A stretch of 64,000 nucleotides of DNA from positions 124,001 through 188,000 of the forward strand of contig NZ_JAAQPI010000007.1 of the NCBI RefSeq assembly GCF_011683955.1, given 5' to 3'. This document shows, one piece after another, positions 43,781 to 53,532 of the stretch. The position numbers and the translations under genes are program-made. The notes under the pieces are model-generated. The model made no database searches. It saw only the letters and a list, made by a program, of their open reading frames with translations, and was not told the DNA's origin. Within the stretch, counting starts at the first letter, position 1; each line of letters begins with the position of its first letter. Source of the DNA: Pseudomaricurvus alkylphenolicus. GTDB taxonomy: Bacteria; Pseudomonadota; Gammaproteobacteria; Pseudomonadales; Cellvibrionaceae.

Positions 43781-45211
43781 ATGGCAGATATTGTTGGTCG
43801 CTCGGCCGAAAAGGAGGTCTTACAGCGAACTCTGGACTCTAGAGAGGCCGAGTTTGTGGCTATTTATGGTCGCCGTCGCGTTGGCAAGACCTACCTGATT
43901 CGTGCTTTCTACGAAAACCACATGAGATTTGAGCTGACGGGCGAGTACAAGGCAAGCCTTGCAGATCAGCTGGAGAACTTCGCTTTCGCACTCGGAAGGG
44001 CTCAGAACCGTAACATTGAAGCTCCTGAGTCTTGGCGAAAAGCATTTCAGCTTCTGATCTCGTTTATCGACACACTGGACAAAAAACAGAAGCATGTATT
44101 GTTTTTTGATGAGCTGCCATGGCTTTGTTCTCCACGCTCTCAGTTCCTTTCTAATCTGGAGTATTTCTGGAACGCCTGGTGTGTGAAGTACCCCAATATT
44201 ATCTTGGTTGTATGCGGTTCTGCCGCTTCCTGGATGATCCAAAAGATCATTAACAACAAGGGGGGGCTGCACAATCGCACGACTCGAAGAATTCAACTCG
44301 CACCGTTCTCACTGACGGAATCTCATAGCTACTTAAAATATCGAGGAATCAATCTCAGTCATCGCCAGGTATTGCAGCTTTATATGTCAATGGGGGGAAT
44401 TCCATACTATTTGAAAGAGGTCGAACGAGGTCTTTCCGCCGCTCAGAATATCGCAAACACTTGCTTCTCAAAGACAGGATTATTAAAAAATGAGTTCCTG
44501 AATCTGTTCGCCTCCTTGTTTAAGCACTCTCACCGACATGAGAAAATTGTCAGAATTCTTGCCGCCAGCCGGATGGGACTCTCTCGGCAAGATATTCAAA
44601 ATAAATCAAAGCAAAAATCAGGCGGAACCTTGACAACAACGCTTTCGGAGCTCGTGGAATCCGGGTTTATTGAAAAGCTGGCTCCTGGCAAAGGACATCG
44701 TAAGGTCGCACTTTATCGCTTGGTTGATGAATACACCTTGTTCTATTTACACTGGATAGAAAACTCAACAATTTCGAATGAAGAGGAGTGGCTCAAACGC
44801 CAGAACAGTCCGGCATGGTTGTCATGGAGTGGCTATGCATTTGAAACCATTTGCTTGAAGCATGTTGATCGACTGAAACAGGCACTCGGTATCGGATCGG
44901 TAGAGAGCGACATCTATAGCTGGCTGCATCGCTCTCCCTCTCCCGAGAACCCAGGAGCGCAAATTGACCTCGTGATTGATCGAAGAGATGATTGTATTAA
45001 TCTCTGTGAAATGAAGTTTTCTCTGAACCCATTCGTGGTCGACAAAAAATATGCCTCAACGCTCCAACAGAAAAAAGAGGTGTTCAGAAATACTACTGGT
45101 ACTCGAAAAAGTCTCTTCACGACGCTCATAACGGTTGAGGGGGTGAGAGTAAACGAGTATTTTGGCGAAGTTGTCGATCAATCCATCGACGCGGATGTAC
45201 TCTTCAGCTGA
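43781..45211 (+). CDS. AAA ATPase of the archaeal-type/DUF234 family
   Basis: A 476-residue STAND-like/MNS-clade ATPase. Walker A is G30RRRVGKT37, Walker B HVLFFDELPW (105-114), with sensor-like VVCGSAASWM and a winged-helix region (GLSRQDIQNKSKQKSGGTLT). The C-terminal DUF234 domain shows D396 (QIDLVID) and E410-M-K412, the order expected of a PD-(D/E)XK nuclease fold. Members are common in archaea and scattered in bacteria, usually without known function. ATG 43781 is preferred over a GTG three codons earlier; there is no clear Shine-Dalgarno. The upstream inverted-repeat array is unlike anything else in the window. Possible defence or mobile origin is inference. Confidence 0.82.
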   Translation: MADIVGRSAEKEVLQRTLDSREAEFVAIYGRRRVGKTYLIRAFYENHMRFELTGEYKASLADQLENFAFALGRAQNRNIEAPESWRKAFQLLISFIDTLDKKQKHVLFFDELPWLCSPRSQFLSNLEYFWNAWCVKYPNIILVVCGSAASWMIQKIINNKGGLHNRTTRRIQLAPFSLTESHSYLKYRGINLSHRQVLQLYMSMGGIPYYLKEVERGLSAAQNIANTCFSKTGLLKNEFLNLFASLFKHSHRHEKIVRILAASRMGLSRQDIQNKSKQKSGGTLTTTLSELVESGFIEKLAPGKGHRKVALYRLVDEYTLFYLHWIENSTISNEEEWLKRQNSPAWLSWSGYAFETICLKHVDRLKQALGIGSVESDIYSWLHRSPSPENPGAQIDLVIDRRDDCINLCEMKFSLNPFVVDKKYASTLQQKKEVFRNTTGTRKSLFTTLITVEGVRVNEYFGEVVDQSIDADVLFS

Positions 45212-45213
45212 TT

Positions 45214-46242
45214 TCAGTGACTCTTCCGATAAGCCAAAGGCGACACTCCCTTCCAGCGCTTGAACGCATTACTGAATGCCGCCGCATCACTGTATCCCAC
45301 TCGTGCAGCGATCTCTTCAATGGTGAGTTTGGTGGTGGTGAGGTACTCGGTTGAGACACTGATGCGCACATCGTCCAGTAACTCCTGAAAGCTTTTGCCC
45401 TCTTTTGCCAAGCGTCTTTGTATCGTGCGCGGTGTGGCATTCAAAATACTGGCTATCGAGTCAAGCGTCGGCGCCCGATCACGAAAATTCATTAAATGAT
45501 AACGCACCAGTTCCGTAAAACTGTATTGACTGCTTAGCATTTGGGAAATTTTCTGGCACTGACCGGAGAAGACGCGCGAAGTCTCAGGGTCGGATTGTTG
45601 CAGGGGAGAGTTGATCCACTGTTTGTCAAAGGCAAAGCGGTTAAACGGCGCTGAGAACTTTGCTGGACATCGGAAGATCTCTTCGTAGGCTTCCGTCGAT
45701 GTCGGCTTTGCGTGTTTGAATTCAACCTGGTGCAGGGGCAAGTGCTGGCCCAAAGCCTCCAGAGCAATACGATAGGCGGCACTGAGGTCGCGCTCTATCA
45801 TAAACTGTACCGTCTCTCCGAGGTCGCGAACCGGGTCCATTTGTACAAAAGCCCAATCGCCTTCGTCATAAACACTGACTTTAAAATAGGTCCAGGTCAG
45901 TAAAATGTTGTCGAGAATGACCTCATAACACTGCTTCAGATTAATGCTGGTCATGGCCGCCAGGCCCAGCATGCCATAACTGGAGAGGTGGTAAAGCGGG
46001 CCTATTTTCAACCCCAACTGAGGTTGATTGAGGCTGTGAATGACGCTCTGGTAAAAACGCAGTTCCTGGGTGGGTGTAATGGAGAACTCAGGCTGGGACA
46101 GTGCATCGGTGGGAATCTCCGCCTGTCGCAGATGGGGTTCATAGTCTATGCCCTGCTCCTTCAGCCAACCGATAAACGGGTGTAACCCGTAGATCAGGTG
46201 GCGCAGCGCGTGGGGTTCACCGTGATTGCTTTCTATTCTCAT
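45214..46242 (-). CDS. AraC family transcriptional regulator
   Basis: A 342-residue full-length AraC regulator. The N-terminal arabinose-binding-type domain (PF12625-like; FIGWLKEQGIDYEPHLRQAE; HLSSYGMLGLAAMTS) is followed by the two C-terminal HTH motifs, LNATPRTIQRRLAKEGKSFQ and VGYSDAAAFSNAFKRWKG. The stop lies 2 bp from the convergent ATPase stop. It is divergent from the 46.4-57 kb catabolic cluster and the obvious candidate activator of it. A perfect ATGACGTCAT palindrome (46279-46288) lies in the shared spacer. Confidence 0.92.
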   Translation of the reverse strand: MRIESNHGEPHALRHLIYGLHPFIGWLKEQGIDYEPHLRQAEIPTDALSQPEFSITPTQELRFYQSVIHSLNQPQLGLKIGPLYHLSSYGMLGLAAMTSINLKQCYEVILDNILLTWTYFKVSVYDEGDWAFVQMDPVRDLGETVQFMIERDLSAAYRIALEALGQHLPLHQVEFKHAKPTSTEAYEEIFRCPAKFSAPFNRFAFDKQWINSPLQQSDPETSRVFSGQCQKISQMLSSQYSFTELVRYHLMNFRDRAPTLDSIASILNATPRTIQRRLAKEGKSFQELLDDVRISVSTEYLTTTKLTIEEIAARVGYSDAAAFSNAFKRWKGVSPLAYRKSH

Positions 46243-46414
46243 CCTGTTCTCATCGCCTGCCTATCGCCCGCATGTTAGATGACGTCATTATTGTGTCGTT
46301 GATTGTAACCACCCCTGTCGTGATTTCGCAAATTCTTGTCGATCTACAGCATTAGAACCTGACTCGGGTCAATTTATAGTGATCTCACTGAAAACAACCC
46401 AGAGAGAGATGACG

Positions 46415-47533
46415 ATGTCAGGAGATCCCCGCGTTTTAATTTACGGTGCCAGTGGCTATACCGGAAAGCTGATTGCCGAGTGCCTGGCCCAACGCCAAGT
46501 GCCATTCTATTTTGCCGGTCGTACTCGCAGCCGCCTGGAGGAAGCCTTGAGAATAGTCGAGGAGCGCCACGACGGTGCGGTACCGGCCACTATCGTCAGT
46601 GCCAATAATACCGTCGAGGAACTGCTGCCCTGGTTCGAAAAAGTCGATGTAGTGATCAACGTTGCCGGACCGTTTATGCAGGTTTCCTGGCCGGTGGTTG
46701 AGGCCTGTTTACAGGCGAACTGCCACTATTTGGACACCACCGGTGAGCAGGATTGGACGCTCGCCATTGCCGAAAAATATGGCGACGCCTTTGCCGAGAA
46801 AAACCTGCTGCTGTGCCCGGCGAACTCCTATATGTGGGCCGCAGGTGCCCTGGCCGCAGAGGTAGTGTTGGAAAGCCCCGGCGTTGATACGGTCGATCTC
46901 GTATACCAGATTGACAATGCACTGCCCTCCGAGGCTTCCACCAAGTCGTTTTTGCGTATGCAGGGCAACGCCGAAACCCAATACTACCTGGAGCAATTTG
47001 AGTTTAAGAGCTGGCCCCACGATGTCGCCTTTACCGTGACCGTACCCAACAAGGCGCAGCCATTACTGGCCCTGCCCTGGGGCGGTGCCTGCGAACCCAT
47101 TTGGTTTTCCCGCGATGAGCGCGTGCGCAACTGTCGCGTACTGACCGCATTTGGTGACGAGATCGTCAATAACGTTGTGCAGGTGGTGAAGACATTCACC
47201 GAACAATCCAAGGGCATGACTCAGGAGGAAAAAGAGGAACTGACCAACAAGTTTGGCGAGGAGATGACCTCCGAGGAACCCCCTAAGGACAGCCGTGACC
47301 TGCACCGCACCGTAATCGTTTGCCGGGGCCAGGGTCGTCAGGTCACCACACAGTTCGATCTTTCACTCAACGCCCCCTACACCTTTACCGGTGAAATTTG
47401 CGCGGAGGGCGCCGAACGCCTGCTTGATGGCCGTCTGAAAGCGGCGGGGTTCCAATCTCCGGCTGTGGCGTTTGGTCACCGGGAGCTGCTCGAAGTCTTC
47501 CACGAGCTTGGCTACACCAACTTGCCCAAGTAA
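46415..47533 (+). CDS. Saccharopine dehydrogenase-like / trans-acting enoyl reductase family
   Basis: A 372-residue NAD(P)-binding protein. The Rossmann start VLIYGASGYTGKLIAECLA and VDVVINVAGPFMQVSWPVVE are the saccharopine-dehydrogenase NADP-binding signature used by trans-acting enoyl reductases and related proteins. ATG 46415 has GAGAGAG six bases upstream. It opens the plus-strand cluster and is 24 bp before the thiolase. In a CoA-ester pathway it may reduce a double bond, but members' reactions vary and this is a family-level assignment. Confidence 0.82.
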   Translation: MSGDPRVLIYGASGYTGKLIAECLAQRQVPFYFAGRTRSRLEEALRIVEERHDGAVPATIVSANNTVEELLPWFEKVDVVINVAGPFMQVSWPVVEACLQANCHYLDTTGEQDWTLAIAEKYGDAFAEKNLLLCPANSYMWAAGALAAEVVLESPGVDTVDLVYQIDNALPSEASTKSFLRMQGNAETQYYLEQFEFKSWPHDVAFTVTVPNKAQPLLALPWGGACEPIWFSRDERVRNCRVLTAFGDEIVNNVVQVVKTFTEQSKGMTQEEKEELTNKFGEEMTSEEPPKDSRDLHRTVIVCRGQGRQVTTQFDLSLNAPYTFTGEICAEGAERLLDGRLKAAGFQSPAVAFGHRELLEVFHELGYTNLPK

Positions 47534-47557
47534 AGGCGTCGCAAGAGGAATACCCAT

Positions 47558-48784
47558 ATGAAGATGCACGCCTATGTGGCCGGGGTTGGTATGACCCCGT
47601 TTGGCAAACATCCGCAACGCAGCTTAAAGGGCCTGGCTGGCGAAGCCATAGTGGCTGCGCTGGAGGATGCCGGACTGCAACTCAACGACATCGACGTTGC
47701 CTATATGGGCAATGCTGCGGGCGGTGTTGTTCAGGGGCAGGAGATGATCAGTGGCCAGGTCGCCCTGCGCGAGCTGGGCCTCGGCAGAGTACCGGTGATC
47801 AATGTCGAGAACGCTTGCGCCACCTCTTCTACGGCTTTTCAACAAGCCAGCGCCATGGTCAGCAGCGGCGTTTACGAAGTCGCCCTGGTATGCGGCTTTG
47901 AAAAGCTGTTTCACGAAGACAAAGCCCGCAGCTTTGCCGCCTTTGACGGTGCCGTGGACACCGAAAACCCAGACGGAATGTCAGGCGCGCTGGAGGCCCT
48001 GGCGAAACGTGCGGGGGTTGAGGTGGATGCTGAGAACGCCGGCCAGACTCGCTCTGTGTTTATGGATATTTATTCATTGATGGCCCAGAGCCATATGAAC
48101 AACTACGGCACCACCCAGGCGCAGTTTGCTGCGGTAACCGCCAAGAACGCTTTGCATGGGAGCTTGAATCCCAAGGCGCAGTTCCGACAGAAACTCAGTG
48201 TTGAGGAGGTATTGGCCGCTCGGGAGATTGTCTATCCATTGACGTTGCCCATGTGCTCTCCGATTGGTGACGGGGCTGCAGCGCTGGTGATTGTCAGCGA
48301 GCGTTTGGCCAAACGTCTCCACACGCCACGGGTTCGTGTCAGGGCCTCGGCACTGGTGTCCGGCTGGGACGATTCCACCGAAGTGGGCGCCTATGCCGCG
48401 CAGAGGGCCTATGAAGCTGCCGGTATTGGACCCACGGAGCTGGACCTGGTGGAGCTGCACGACGCCTCTGCCCCGTCGGAAATTCTGGCGTATGAATACC
48501 TCGGACTTTGCGACAAGGGTGAGGGCGGCGCCTGGGTGGAGCAAGGTTTTACCACCCTGGGTGGCCGCCTGCCCGTCAATACATCAGGCGGGTTGCTGCG
48601 CAAGGGCCACCCCATAGGGGCGTCCGGCGCCGGTCAAATCGTCGAGCTGACGCAACAACTTCGCGGCCGCGCCGGTGCCCGTCAGGTTGAGGGCGCCCGC
48701 ACAGCGCTGGCTCATAACGGCGGCGGCATGATCGACCTGGACGCCGCCGCGACAGTCGTCAGCATTTTAACCCTGGAGAATTAA
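47558..48784 (+). CDS. Thiolase family protein (SCPx-type)
   Basis: A 408-residue thiolase. Nucleophile C87 in NVENACATSSTAFQQAS, ELHDASAPSEILAYEYLGLC and SGGLLRKGHPIGASGAGQIV give the SCPx-type active site. GAGGAA precedes the ATG. It is only distantly similar to the thiolase at 34.6-35.8 kb, so the two clusters are not a recent duplication. The downstream ligase begins two bases after its stop. Confidence 0.9.
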   Translation: MKMHAYVAGVGMTPFGKHPQRSLKGLAGEAIVAALEDAGLQLNDIDVAYMGNAAGGVVQGQEMISGQVALRELGLGRVPVINVENACATSSTAFQQASAMVSSGVYEVALVCGFEKLFHEDKARSFAAFDGAVDTENPDGMSGALEALAKRAGVEVDAENAGQTRSVFMDIYSLMAQSHMNNYGTTQAQFAAVTAKNALHGSLNPKAQFRQKLSVEEVLAAREIVYPLTLPMCSPIGDGAAALVIVSERLAKRLHTPRVRVRASALVSGWDDSTEVGAYAAQRAYEAAGIGPTELDLVELHDASAPSEILAYEYLGLCDKGEGGAWVEQGFTTLGGRLPVNTSGGLLRKGHPIGASGAGQIVELTQQLRGRAGARQVEGARTALAHNGGGMIDLDAAATVVSILTLEN

Positions 48785-48785
48785 T

Positions 48786-50399
48786 GTGAACGATTCAGCC
48801 TTAATCCTCGCCAACCTGGTTCGGCAATGGTGCGATAGAGACCCTGATCGCGATGTACTGACGTTTGTTGCCATTGGCAACAACGGTGAATTCCTCGACC
48901 AAATACGGACCTACCGACAACTCTGGGAAAACGGTCAGAAGCTTGCCCACTGGCTGCAACAACAGGGTATGGGTAAAGGCGACGCCTTTGCCATCATGAT
49001 GCCGAACCATCCGGAGTTTGTGGAACTGATGGTGGCCTCCTCGATCCTGGGTACCGTATTCGTGCCCATCGATCCCCGCACCAAAGGTAACAAACTGCAA
49101 TATATGCTGGACTACGCCCAGTGCAAGGGCGTTTTTGCCACTGATGCGACACTCGCGGAAATCGCCGCCGTATGGCCAGCGCGCTCCAAGACCAATGGGT
49201 CTGCAATTCAGCGATGGATCAGTCCCCTTAGCCAGAAACACCCTGAAGCCAATCGCCCTTGCGTTCGACAGATTCTTTCTGCATCTGTGCCTTCACCGAA
49301 CCTGGATGTGCAAAGCACTGACCCGGATGCGCCTATGCAGATGCTTTATACCTCAGGCACGACCGGCGACCCCAAAGCCATCTTATCGTCTCACCGACGC
49401 TTCGGCGACGTAGCTCAACTGGGTGAGCTGCTGGGACTTAGAGATGGTGACCGGCCCTACACCGGCCTGTCCCTGACCCACGCAAACGCTCAGCTGGTTA
49501 CATTGGGTAATACGCTGGGTATGGGGCTACGAGGCGTGATCAGTCGGCAGTTTACCAAGTCGCGCCTGTGGGACATTACCCGCTATTACGGGTGTACCTT
49601 TTTCAATTTGCTGGGTGGCATGACAACGGCGATTTATGCAGAGCCGGTAAAAGACAACGATGGGGATAACCCCGTTCGCTGTGTCTTGAGTGCAGGCATG
49701 CCCGCGGCAATCTGGGACAAGTTTTGCAAGCGTTTCGGCGTTGACGTGTATGAGTTTTATGGTGCCGCTGAAGGCGGCATGACGTTACATCCACCAGGAG
49801 AGGGGCCAATCGGCAGCTGCGGCAAAGCGATACCGTCTCTGCAGTTACAAATACTGGATGACAATGATCAGCCTTGCCCAGCCGGTGAAGCGGGAGAAAT
49901 CTGTTTCCGACCCGCCAACGGCAGTGACCCCGTGGTGAAGTACTTTAACAATCCTGAAGCCTCCGAGAAAAAGACCGCCGGTGGCTGGCTGCGTATGGGC
50001 GATATCGGCCACGTGGATGAGGACGGTTGGCTGTTCTTTCACTATCGCAAAGGTGGTGGCATCCGTCGCAATGGTGATTTTATCAACCCCGCGTTTGTGG
50101 AAAAGACCCTATCCGAACACCCCCATATTGACGATGTATTCGTCTACGGCGTGCCCGCCAAAAACGGAGCACCCGGTGAAAAAGATGTGGTCGCGGCGAT
50201 TGTTCCCGCCTGCCCCAATTCCTTTGATGCCAAGTCAGTGTATTCCCGTTGCCGTGAAGAGCTTGAAAGTAACTTTGTTCCCAGCTTTTTACATCTTGTT
50301 GAGGCGATACCCAAAACCGCGTCGGAAAAACCTCAAGAGCGATTTTTGTTAGAAGCCTTTGAGGAAGGCAAAGATCGAATTTTAACGGCAACGGAATGA
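48786..50399 (+). CDS. AMP-dependent acyl-CoA synthetase (caiC-like)
   Basis: A 537-residue acyl-CoA ligase with P-loop LYTSGTTGDPKAILSSHRRF (~184), VYEFYGAAEGGMTLHPPGEG (~321) and GWLFFHYRKGGGIRRNGDFI in the hinge. The hinge is Y-R-K where many relatives have D-R; the A10 Lys (IPKTASEKPQERFLLEA) is probably the K of EKPQ. The start is GTG, two bases after the thiolase stop, so translation is coupled. It resembles carnitine/crotonobetaine-CoA ligases. It activates the acid for the acyl-CoA dehydrogenase downstream. Confidence 0.88.
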   Translation: MNDSALILANLVRQWCDRDPDRDVLTFVAIGNNGEFLDQIRTYRQLWENGQKLAHWLQQQGMGKGDAFAIMMPNHPEFVELMVASSILGTVFVPIDPRTKGNKLQYMLDYAQCKGVFATDATLAEIAAVWPARSKTNGSAIQRWISPLSQKHPEANRPCVRQILSASVPSPNLDVQSTDPDAPMQMLYTSGTTGDPKAILSSHRRFGDVAQLGELLGLRDGDRPYTGLSLTHANAQLVTLGNTLGMGLRGVISRQFTKSRLWDITRYYGCTFFNLLGGMTTAIYAEPVKDNDGDNPVRCVLSAGMPAAIWDKFCKRFGVDVYEFYGAAEGGMTLHPPGEGPIGSCGKAIPSLQLQILDDNDQPCPAGEAGEICFRPANGSDPVVKYFNNPEASEKKTAGGWLRMGDIGHVDEDGWLFFHYRKGGGIRRNGDFINPAFVEKTLSEHPHIDDVFVYGVPAKNGAPGEKDVVAAIVPACPNSFDAKSVYSRCREELESNFVPSFLHLVEAIPKTASEKPQERFLLEAFEEGKDRILTATE

Positions 50400-50410
50400 C
50401 AGCAGATTGT

Positions 50411-50462
50411 TTGGTGGATTACGGCTTCGCCTCTTGCGCCCCTTGTGGGTAAAACCACCCTG
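50411..50462 (+). repeat. REP-like dispersed repeat (copy 1)
   Basis: GGTGGATTACG, a GCTTCGCC-like stem and loop, then CCCCTTGTGGGT and AACCACCCTGC. The arms GGTGG and CCACC pair. Nearly the same element occurs at 55889-55942. It lies in the 114-bp spacer between the acyl-CoA ligase and dehydrogenase genes. Confidence 0.7.
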
Positions 50463-50513
50463 CATATGAAAAAAATCGCCTTGTTACCGGATGTTTAACA
50501 TCTACGGAGAATA

Positions 50514-51749
50514 ATGATGAGTCAATATCAAGAATTACCACTGTCCGGCCTGGAGCCGCCGTTATCCGAAATGGAAAAGGCCATCCAGGAAACCACCCAC
50601 CGATTTGCCGTCGAGGTTATGCGACCCGCAGGCGTCGAACTCGATCGCCTGTCCGCCGAGGAGATGATTGCGCCCGGTTCGCGCCTGTGGGAGGTTTTGG
50701 ACAAGGCTCAGGGGCTGGGGCTGAGCCTGACCGCGATGGCGGAGCTGGAACCCATCGAACGTGTGCGCCTGTTGGCGATTGCTTCAGAAGAACTGTCTTG
50801 GGGCGACGCCGGTTTGGCAGGCGCCATTCTGGTGAATCACTTTCCCGTCATGTATTCGCTGATTGCCGGCAACCAGGCAATGGCCGAGTACTGCGAAGGC
50901 AAACGCGGCTGTTGGGCCATTACCGAGCCGGACCACGGCAGCGATATGCTCGACCCCCAGGCTCACGTCGCTGCCAACGGCGGCCGTTATGGTCGCCCGA
51001 ACTGCGTTGCGCGAATCGATGGCGACAAGGTGATTATCAACGGACAAAAATCGGCCTGGGTGTCGGGTGCCACCACCGCGGAGGTATGCGCACTCTATTG
51101 CCACGTCGAAGTCGACGGTGAGGTAAAACCGGGTATCAGTGTGATAGTTCCTTTGGATGCCCCGGGAGTCAGCCGCGGCAAACCGCTGGAAAAACTGGGC
51201 ATCCGTTGTCTCAATCAGGGTGAGCTGTATTTCGACAATGTCGAGGTGCCCCTTTCACACCTGTTGGCCGGCCCGGAAACCTACGCCGATCTGGTGGAAA
51301 AAACCCTGGCGGAGGCTAACCCGCACGTAGGCCTGATGTTTGTGGGCGTAGCTCGCGCGGCCTATGAGCACGCCTTGGCATATGCACACGAACGCCGTCA
51401 GGGTGGCGTGGCGATTATTCAGCATCAGTCGGTCCGCCAGCGCCTGTTTCATATGTTCCGCAAAGTCGAGGCCGCCAGGGCGTTGGTGCGTCGCGCGATG
51501 GAATACAACGCCACAGCACCCCGCCCGGCCCTGCAAGGCTCCGCCGCCGCTAAAGTCACCGCCACTCAAACCGCATTGGAAGTCGCCAGCGACGCCCTGC
51601 AAATGTTCGGCGGCAATGGTATGACCCTGGAGTACCCCATGGAGAAACTGTTCCGCGATGCCCGCTCCGGTTTGATTGCCGACGGTTGCAACGAGCTGCT
51701 TGCGCTGAAGGGTGGAAGCTTACTGATTAATCCAGACCTGTTGGCTTAA
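50514..51749 (+). CDS. Acyl-CoA dehydrogenase
   Basis: A 411-residue FAD-linked dehydrogenase. The core ACAD motifs are CWAITEPDHGSDMLDPQA, the middle-domain KLGIRCLNQGELYFDNVEVP and the C-terminal domain LEVASDALQMFGGNGMTLEY followed by RDARSGLIADGCNELL. It introduces the alpha,beta double bond into an acyl-CoA. The ATG at 50514 follows CGGAGAATA. It lies between an acyl-CoA ligase and two SDR genes, which together could perform a beta-oxidation-like cycle with the thiolase. Confidence 0.91.
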   Translation: MMSQYQELPLSGLEPPLSEMEKAIQETTHRFAVEVMRPAGVELDRLSAEEMIAPGSRLWEVLDKAQGLGLSLTAMAELEPIERVRLLAIASEELSWGDAGLAGAILVNHFPVMYSLIAGNQAMAEYCEGKRGCWAITEPDHGSDMLDPQAHVAANGGRYGRPNCVARIDGDKVIINGQKSAWVSGATTAEVCALYCHVEVDGEVKPGISVIVPLDAPGVSRGKPLEKLGIRCLNQGELYFDNVEVPLSHLLAGPETYADLVEKTLAEANPHVGLMFVGVARAAYEHALAYAHERRQGGVAIIQHQSVRQRLFHMFRKVEAARALVRRAMEYNATAPRPALQGSAAAKVTATQTALEVASDALQMFGGNGMTLEYPMEKLFRDARSGLIADGCNELLALKGGSLLINPDLLA

Positions 51750-51780
51750 ACCAATGCTTCGATCAATGGGAGAAAGCTCA

Positions 51781-52605
51781 ATGGCAACACTCTGCTCTCT
51801 TGAAGGAAAGGTTGTACTGATTACCGGCGCCGCCACCGGCATTGGATTGGCCTGCGCGCGTTTGCTGGCGCAACAGGGGGCCGCCGTGATGCTGAGTGAT
51901 CTGGACGAAGCTCAGTGTCGCCGTCAAATCGAAAAACTGTACACGGACAACCAGATTCCGGAGTCTGCAAAAATGGCGGCTTGCGCGCTTGATGTGACTC
52001 GGGAAGATCAATGGCAGGCAGCGATAGAGCAAACGCTGCGACGGTTCGATGGCCTTGATGTGCTGGTCAATAACGCCGGTATCTATGTCGGCGGCACGCT
52101 GGTTGAGAACGCGTTGGAGGATGTTCAGCGCGTACAGCAGGTCAATGTGGATTCGATCTTTCTCGGCATGAAGTATGCCGCACGGGCGATGCAACCCGGT
52201 GGCCCTGCAGGCAAAGGCGGTTCCATTATCAATCTTTCTTCGGTTGCCGGGCTGGTGGGTGTACCTGGCCACAGTGCCTATGGCGCCAGCAAAGGCGCGG
52301 TGCGGCTATACAGTAAACACGCCGCCGTAGAGTTTGCCCGCCTCGGTTACAACATTCGCGTCAACAGCGTTCATCCGGGATTAATTGCCACCGCCATGGG
52401 CGACCAGGCGTTTCAGGATTTTGTGGATATCGGCCTGGCCGACACTCTGGAGCAGGCTCGTGCGTTGGTCCTGCAGATGACGCCGATGGGGCGGCTCGGC
52501 CAGCCCGAGGATATCGCCAGTATGGTGAGTTTTCTGGCCAGCGATGCCTCAGCGTATTGCACCGGCGCGGAGTTCAATGTGGATGGTGGCATGAGCGCCG
52601 CATGA
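51781..52605 (+). CDS. Short-chain dehydrogenase/reductase (SDR)
   Basis: A 274-residue classical SDR. GAATGIGLACARLLAQQ, LVNNAGIYVGG, the Ser of INLSSVAGLVG and YGASKGAVRLY (YxxxK) are all present, with VNSVHPGLIATAMGD after it. ATG 51781 has GGGAGA upstream; the frame opens 9 codons earlier. It is 31 bp after the dehydrogenase and 14 bp before a second SDR. It oxidises a hydroxyacyl or steroid-like alcohol (family inference). Confidence 0.9.
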   Translation: MATLCSLEGKVVLITGAATGIGLACARLLAQQGAAVMLSDLDEAQCRRQIEKLYTDNQIPESAKMAACALDVTREDQWQAAIEQTLRRFDGLDVLVNNAGIYVGGTLVENALEDVQRVQQVNVDSIFLGMKYAARAMQPGGPAGKGGSIINLSSVAGLVGVPGHSAYGASKGAVRLYSKHAAVEFARLGYNIRVNSVHPGLIATAMGDQAFQDFVDIGLADTLEQARALVLQMTPMGRLGQPEDIASMVSFLASDASAYCTGAEFNVDGGMSAA

Positions 52606-52619
52606 CAGGAGAATACAAG

Positions 52620-53393
52620 ATGCGATTAACCAATAAAGTGGTCTTTGTGAGTGGTGCCGCTTCCGGCATCGGTCGTGCCATTTGCGAACGGCTGGCCGAC
52701 GAGGGAGCGCGTGTCGCCGTGGCCGATATTAACGCCGATGCCGCTGAGAGTCTCGCCTTCGAGTTGCGAGCAGGCGGCCACTCGGCCATCGCCATAGAGC
52801 AGGACGTGACTGATGAACAACGCTGGGTAACGGCGTTGGAGCAATGTGCCGAACAACTGGGAAGCCTCAATGTGCTGATTAACAACGCCGGCATTGCCCT
52901 GATCGGCAATGTGGAAGACGCCAGTCTGGCGGACTGGCAAACAACCCACCGCGTTAACAACGACGCGGTCTTTCTCGGCACTCGCGAAGCGATCAAGCTT
53001 ATGTCCCAGTCCGGTGGCGGCAGCATTATCAACGTGTCTTCGATAGAGGGCATTATCGGTGAACCCCTGCTGCCCGCCTACAACGCCAGCAAGGGAGCTG
53101 TGCGGGTCTTCACCAAATCGGCGGCCCTGCACTGTGCAAGTCGCGGTTATAACATTCGGGTGAATTCCCTGCACCCCGGATACATCAGTACCCCCATGGT
53201 GTCCTCAGCGATGGATTCCCTCAATGCCGCCGAAGCCCATGCCTTCCAGCAGCGAATTGTGCAGAACATCCCGCTGGGCGCCCTTGGTGAGCCCGTGGAT
53301 ATCGCCAATGCGGCGCTGTTCCTGGCCAGCGATGAATCCCGCTATATGACGGGTGCCGAGTTGATCATCGACGGCGGTTACACCGCCCGCTAG
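52620..53393 (+). CDS. Short-chain dehydrogenase/reductase (SDR)
   Basis: A 257-residue classical SDR with GAASGIGRAICERLADEGAR, INNAGIALIG, INVSSIEGIIG, YNASKGAVRVF and VNSLHPGYISTPMV. AGGAGAA lies eight bases before ATG 52620. The upstream SDR ends 14 bp before it and the two resemble 3-hydroxysteroid-type dehydrogenases in tandem. A pair of SDRs with thiolase and acyl-CoA dehydrogenase is usual in steroid or cyclic terpenoid side-chain clusters. Confidence 0.9.
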   Translation: MRLTNKVVFVSGAASGIGRAICERLADEGARVAVADINADAAESLAFELRAGGHSAIAIEQDVTDEQRWVTALEQCAEQLGSLNVLINNAGIALIGNVEDASLADWQTTHRVNNDAVFLGTREAIKLMSQSGGGSIINVSSIEGIIGEPLLPAYNASKGAVRVFTKSAALHCASRGYNIRVNSLHPGYISTPMVSSAMDSLNAAEAHAFQQRIVQNIPLGALGEPVDIANAALFLASDESRYMTGAELIIDGGYTAR

Positions 53394-53394
53394 A

Positions 53395-53427
53395 GCGACA
53401 CTTTTTCAACAACCTGAAGAGTGTCGC
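53395..53427 (+). terminator. Hairpin after the second SDR gene
   Basis: GCGACACT (53395-53402) pairs with AGTGTCGC (53420-53427) with extra TTC/GAA pairing near the loop. It follows the SDR stop directly. No T-run follows, so termination is uncertain. Confidence 0.45.
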
Positions 53428-53532
53428 AAGTTAACAAATAAACGTCATCATCGATCATCAACGCCTGCCCCCCGGCTTGATAGAGTGATGTCATAAATCA
53501 ATAACACCGTAAACAACGGAGAGACAGCGCCC

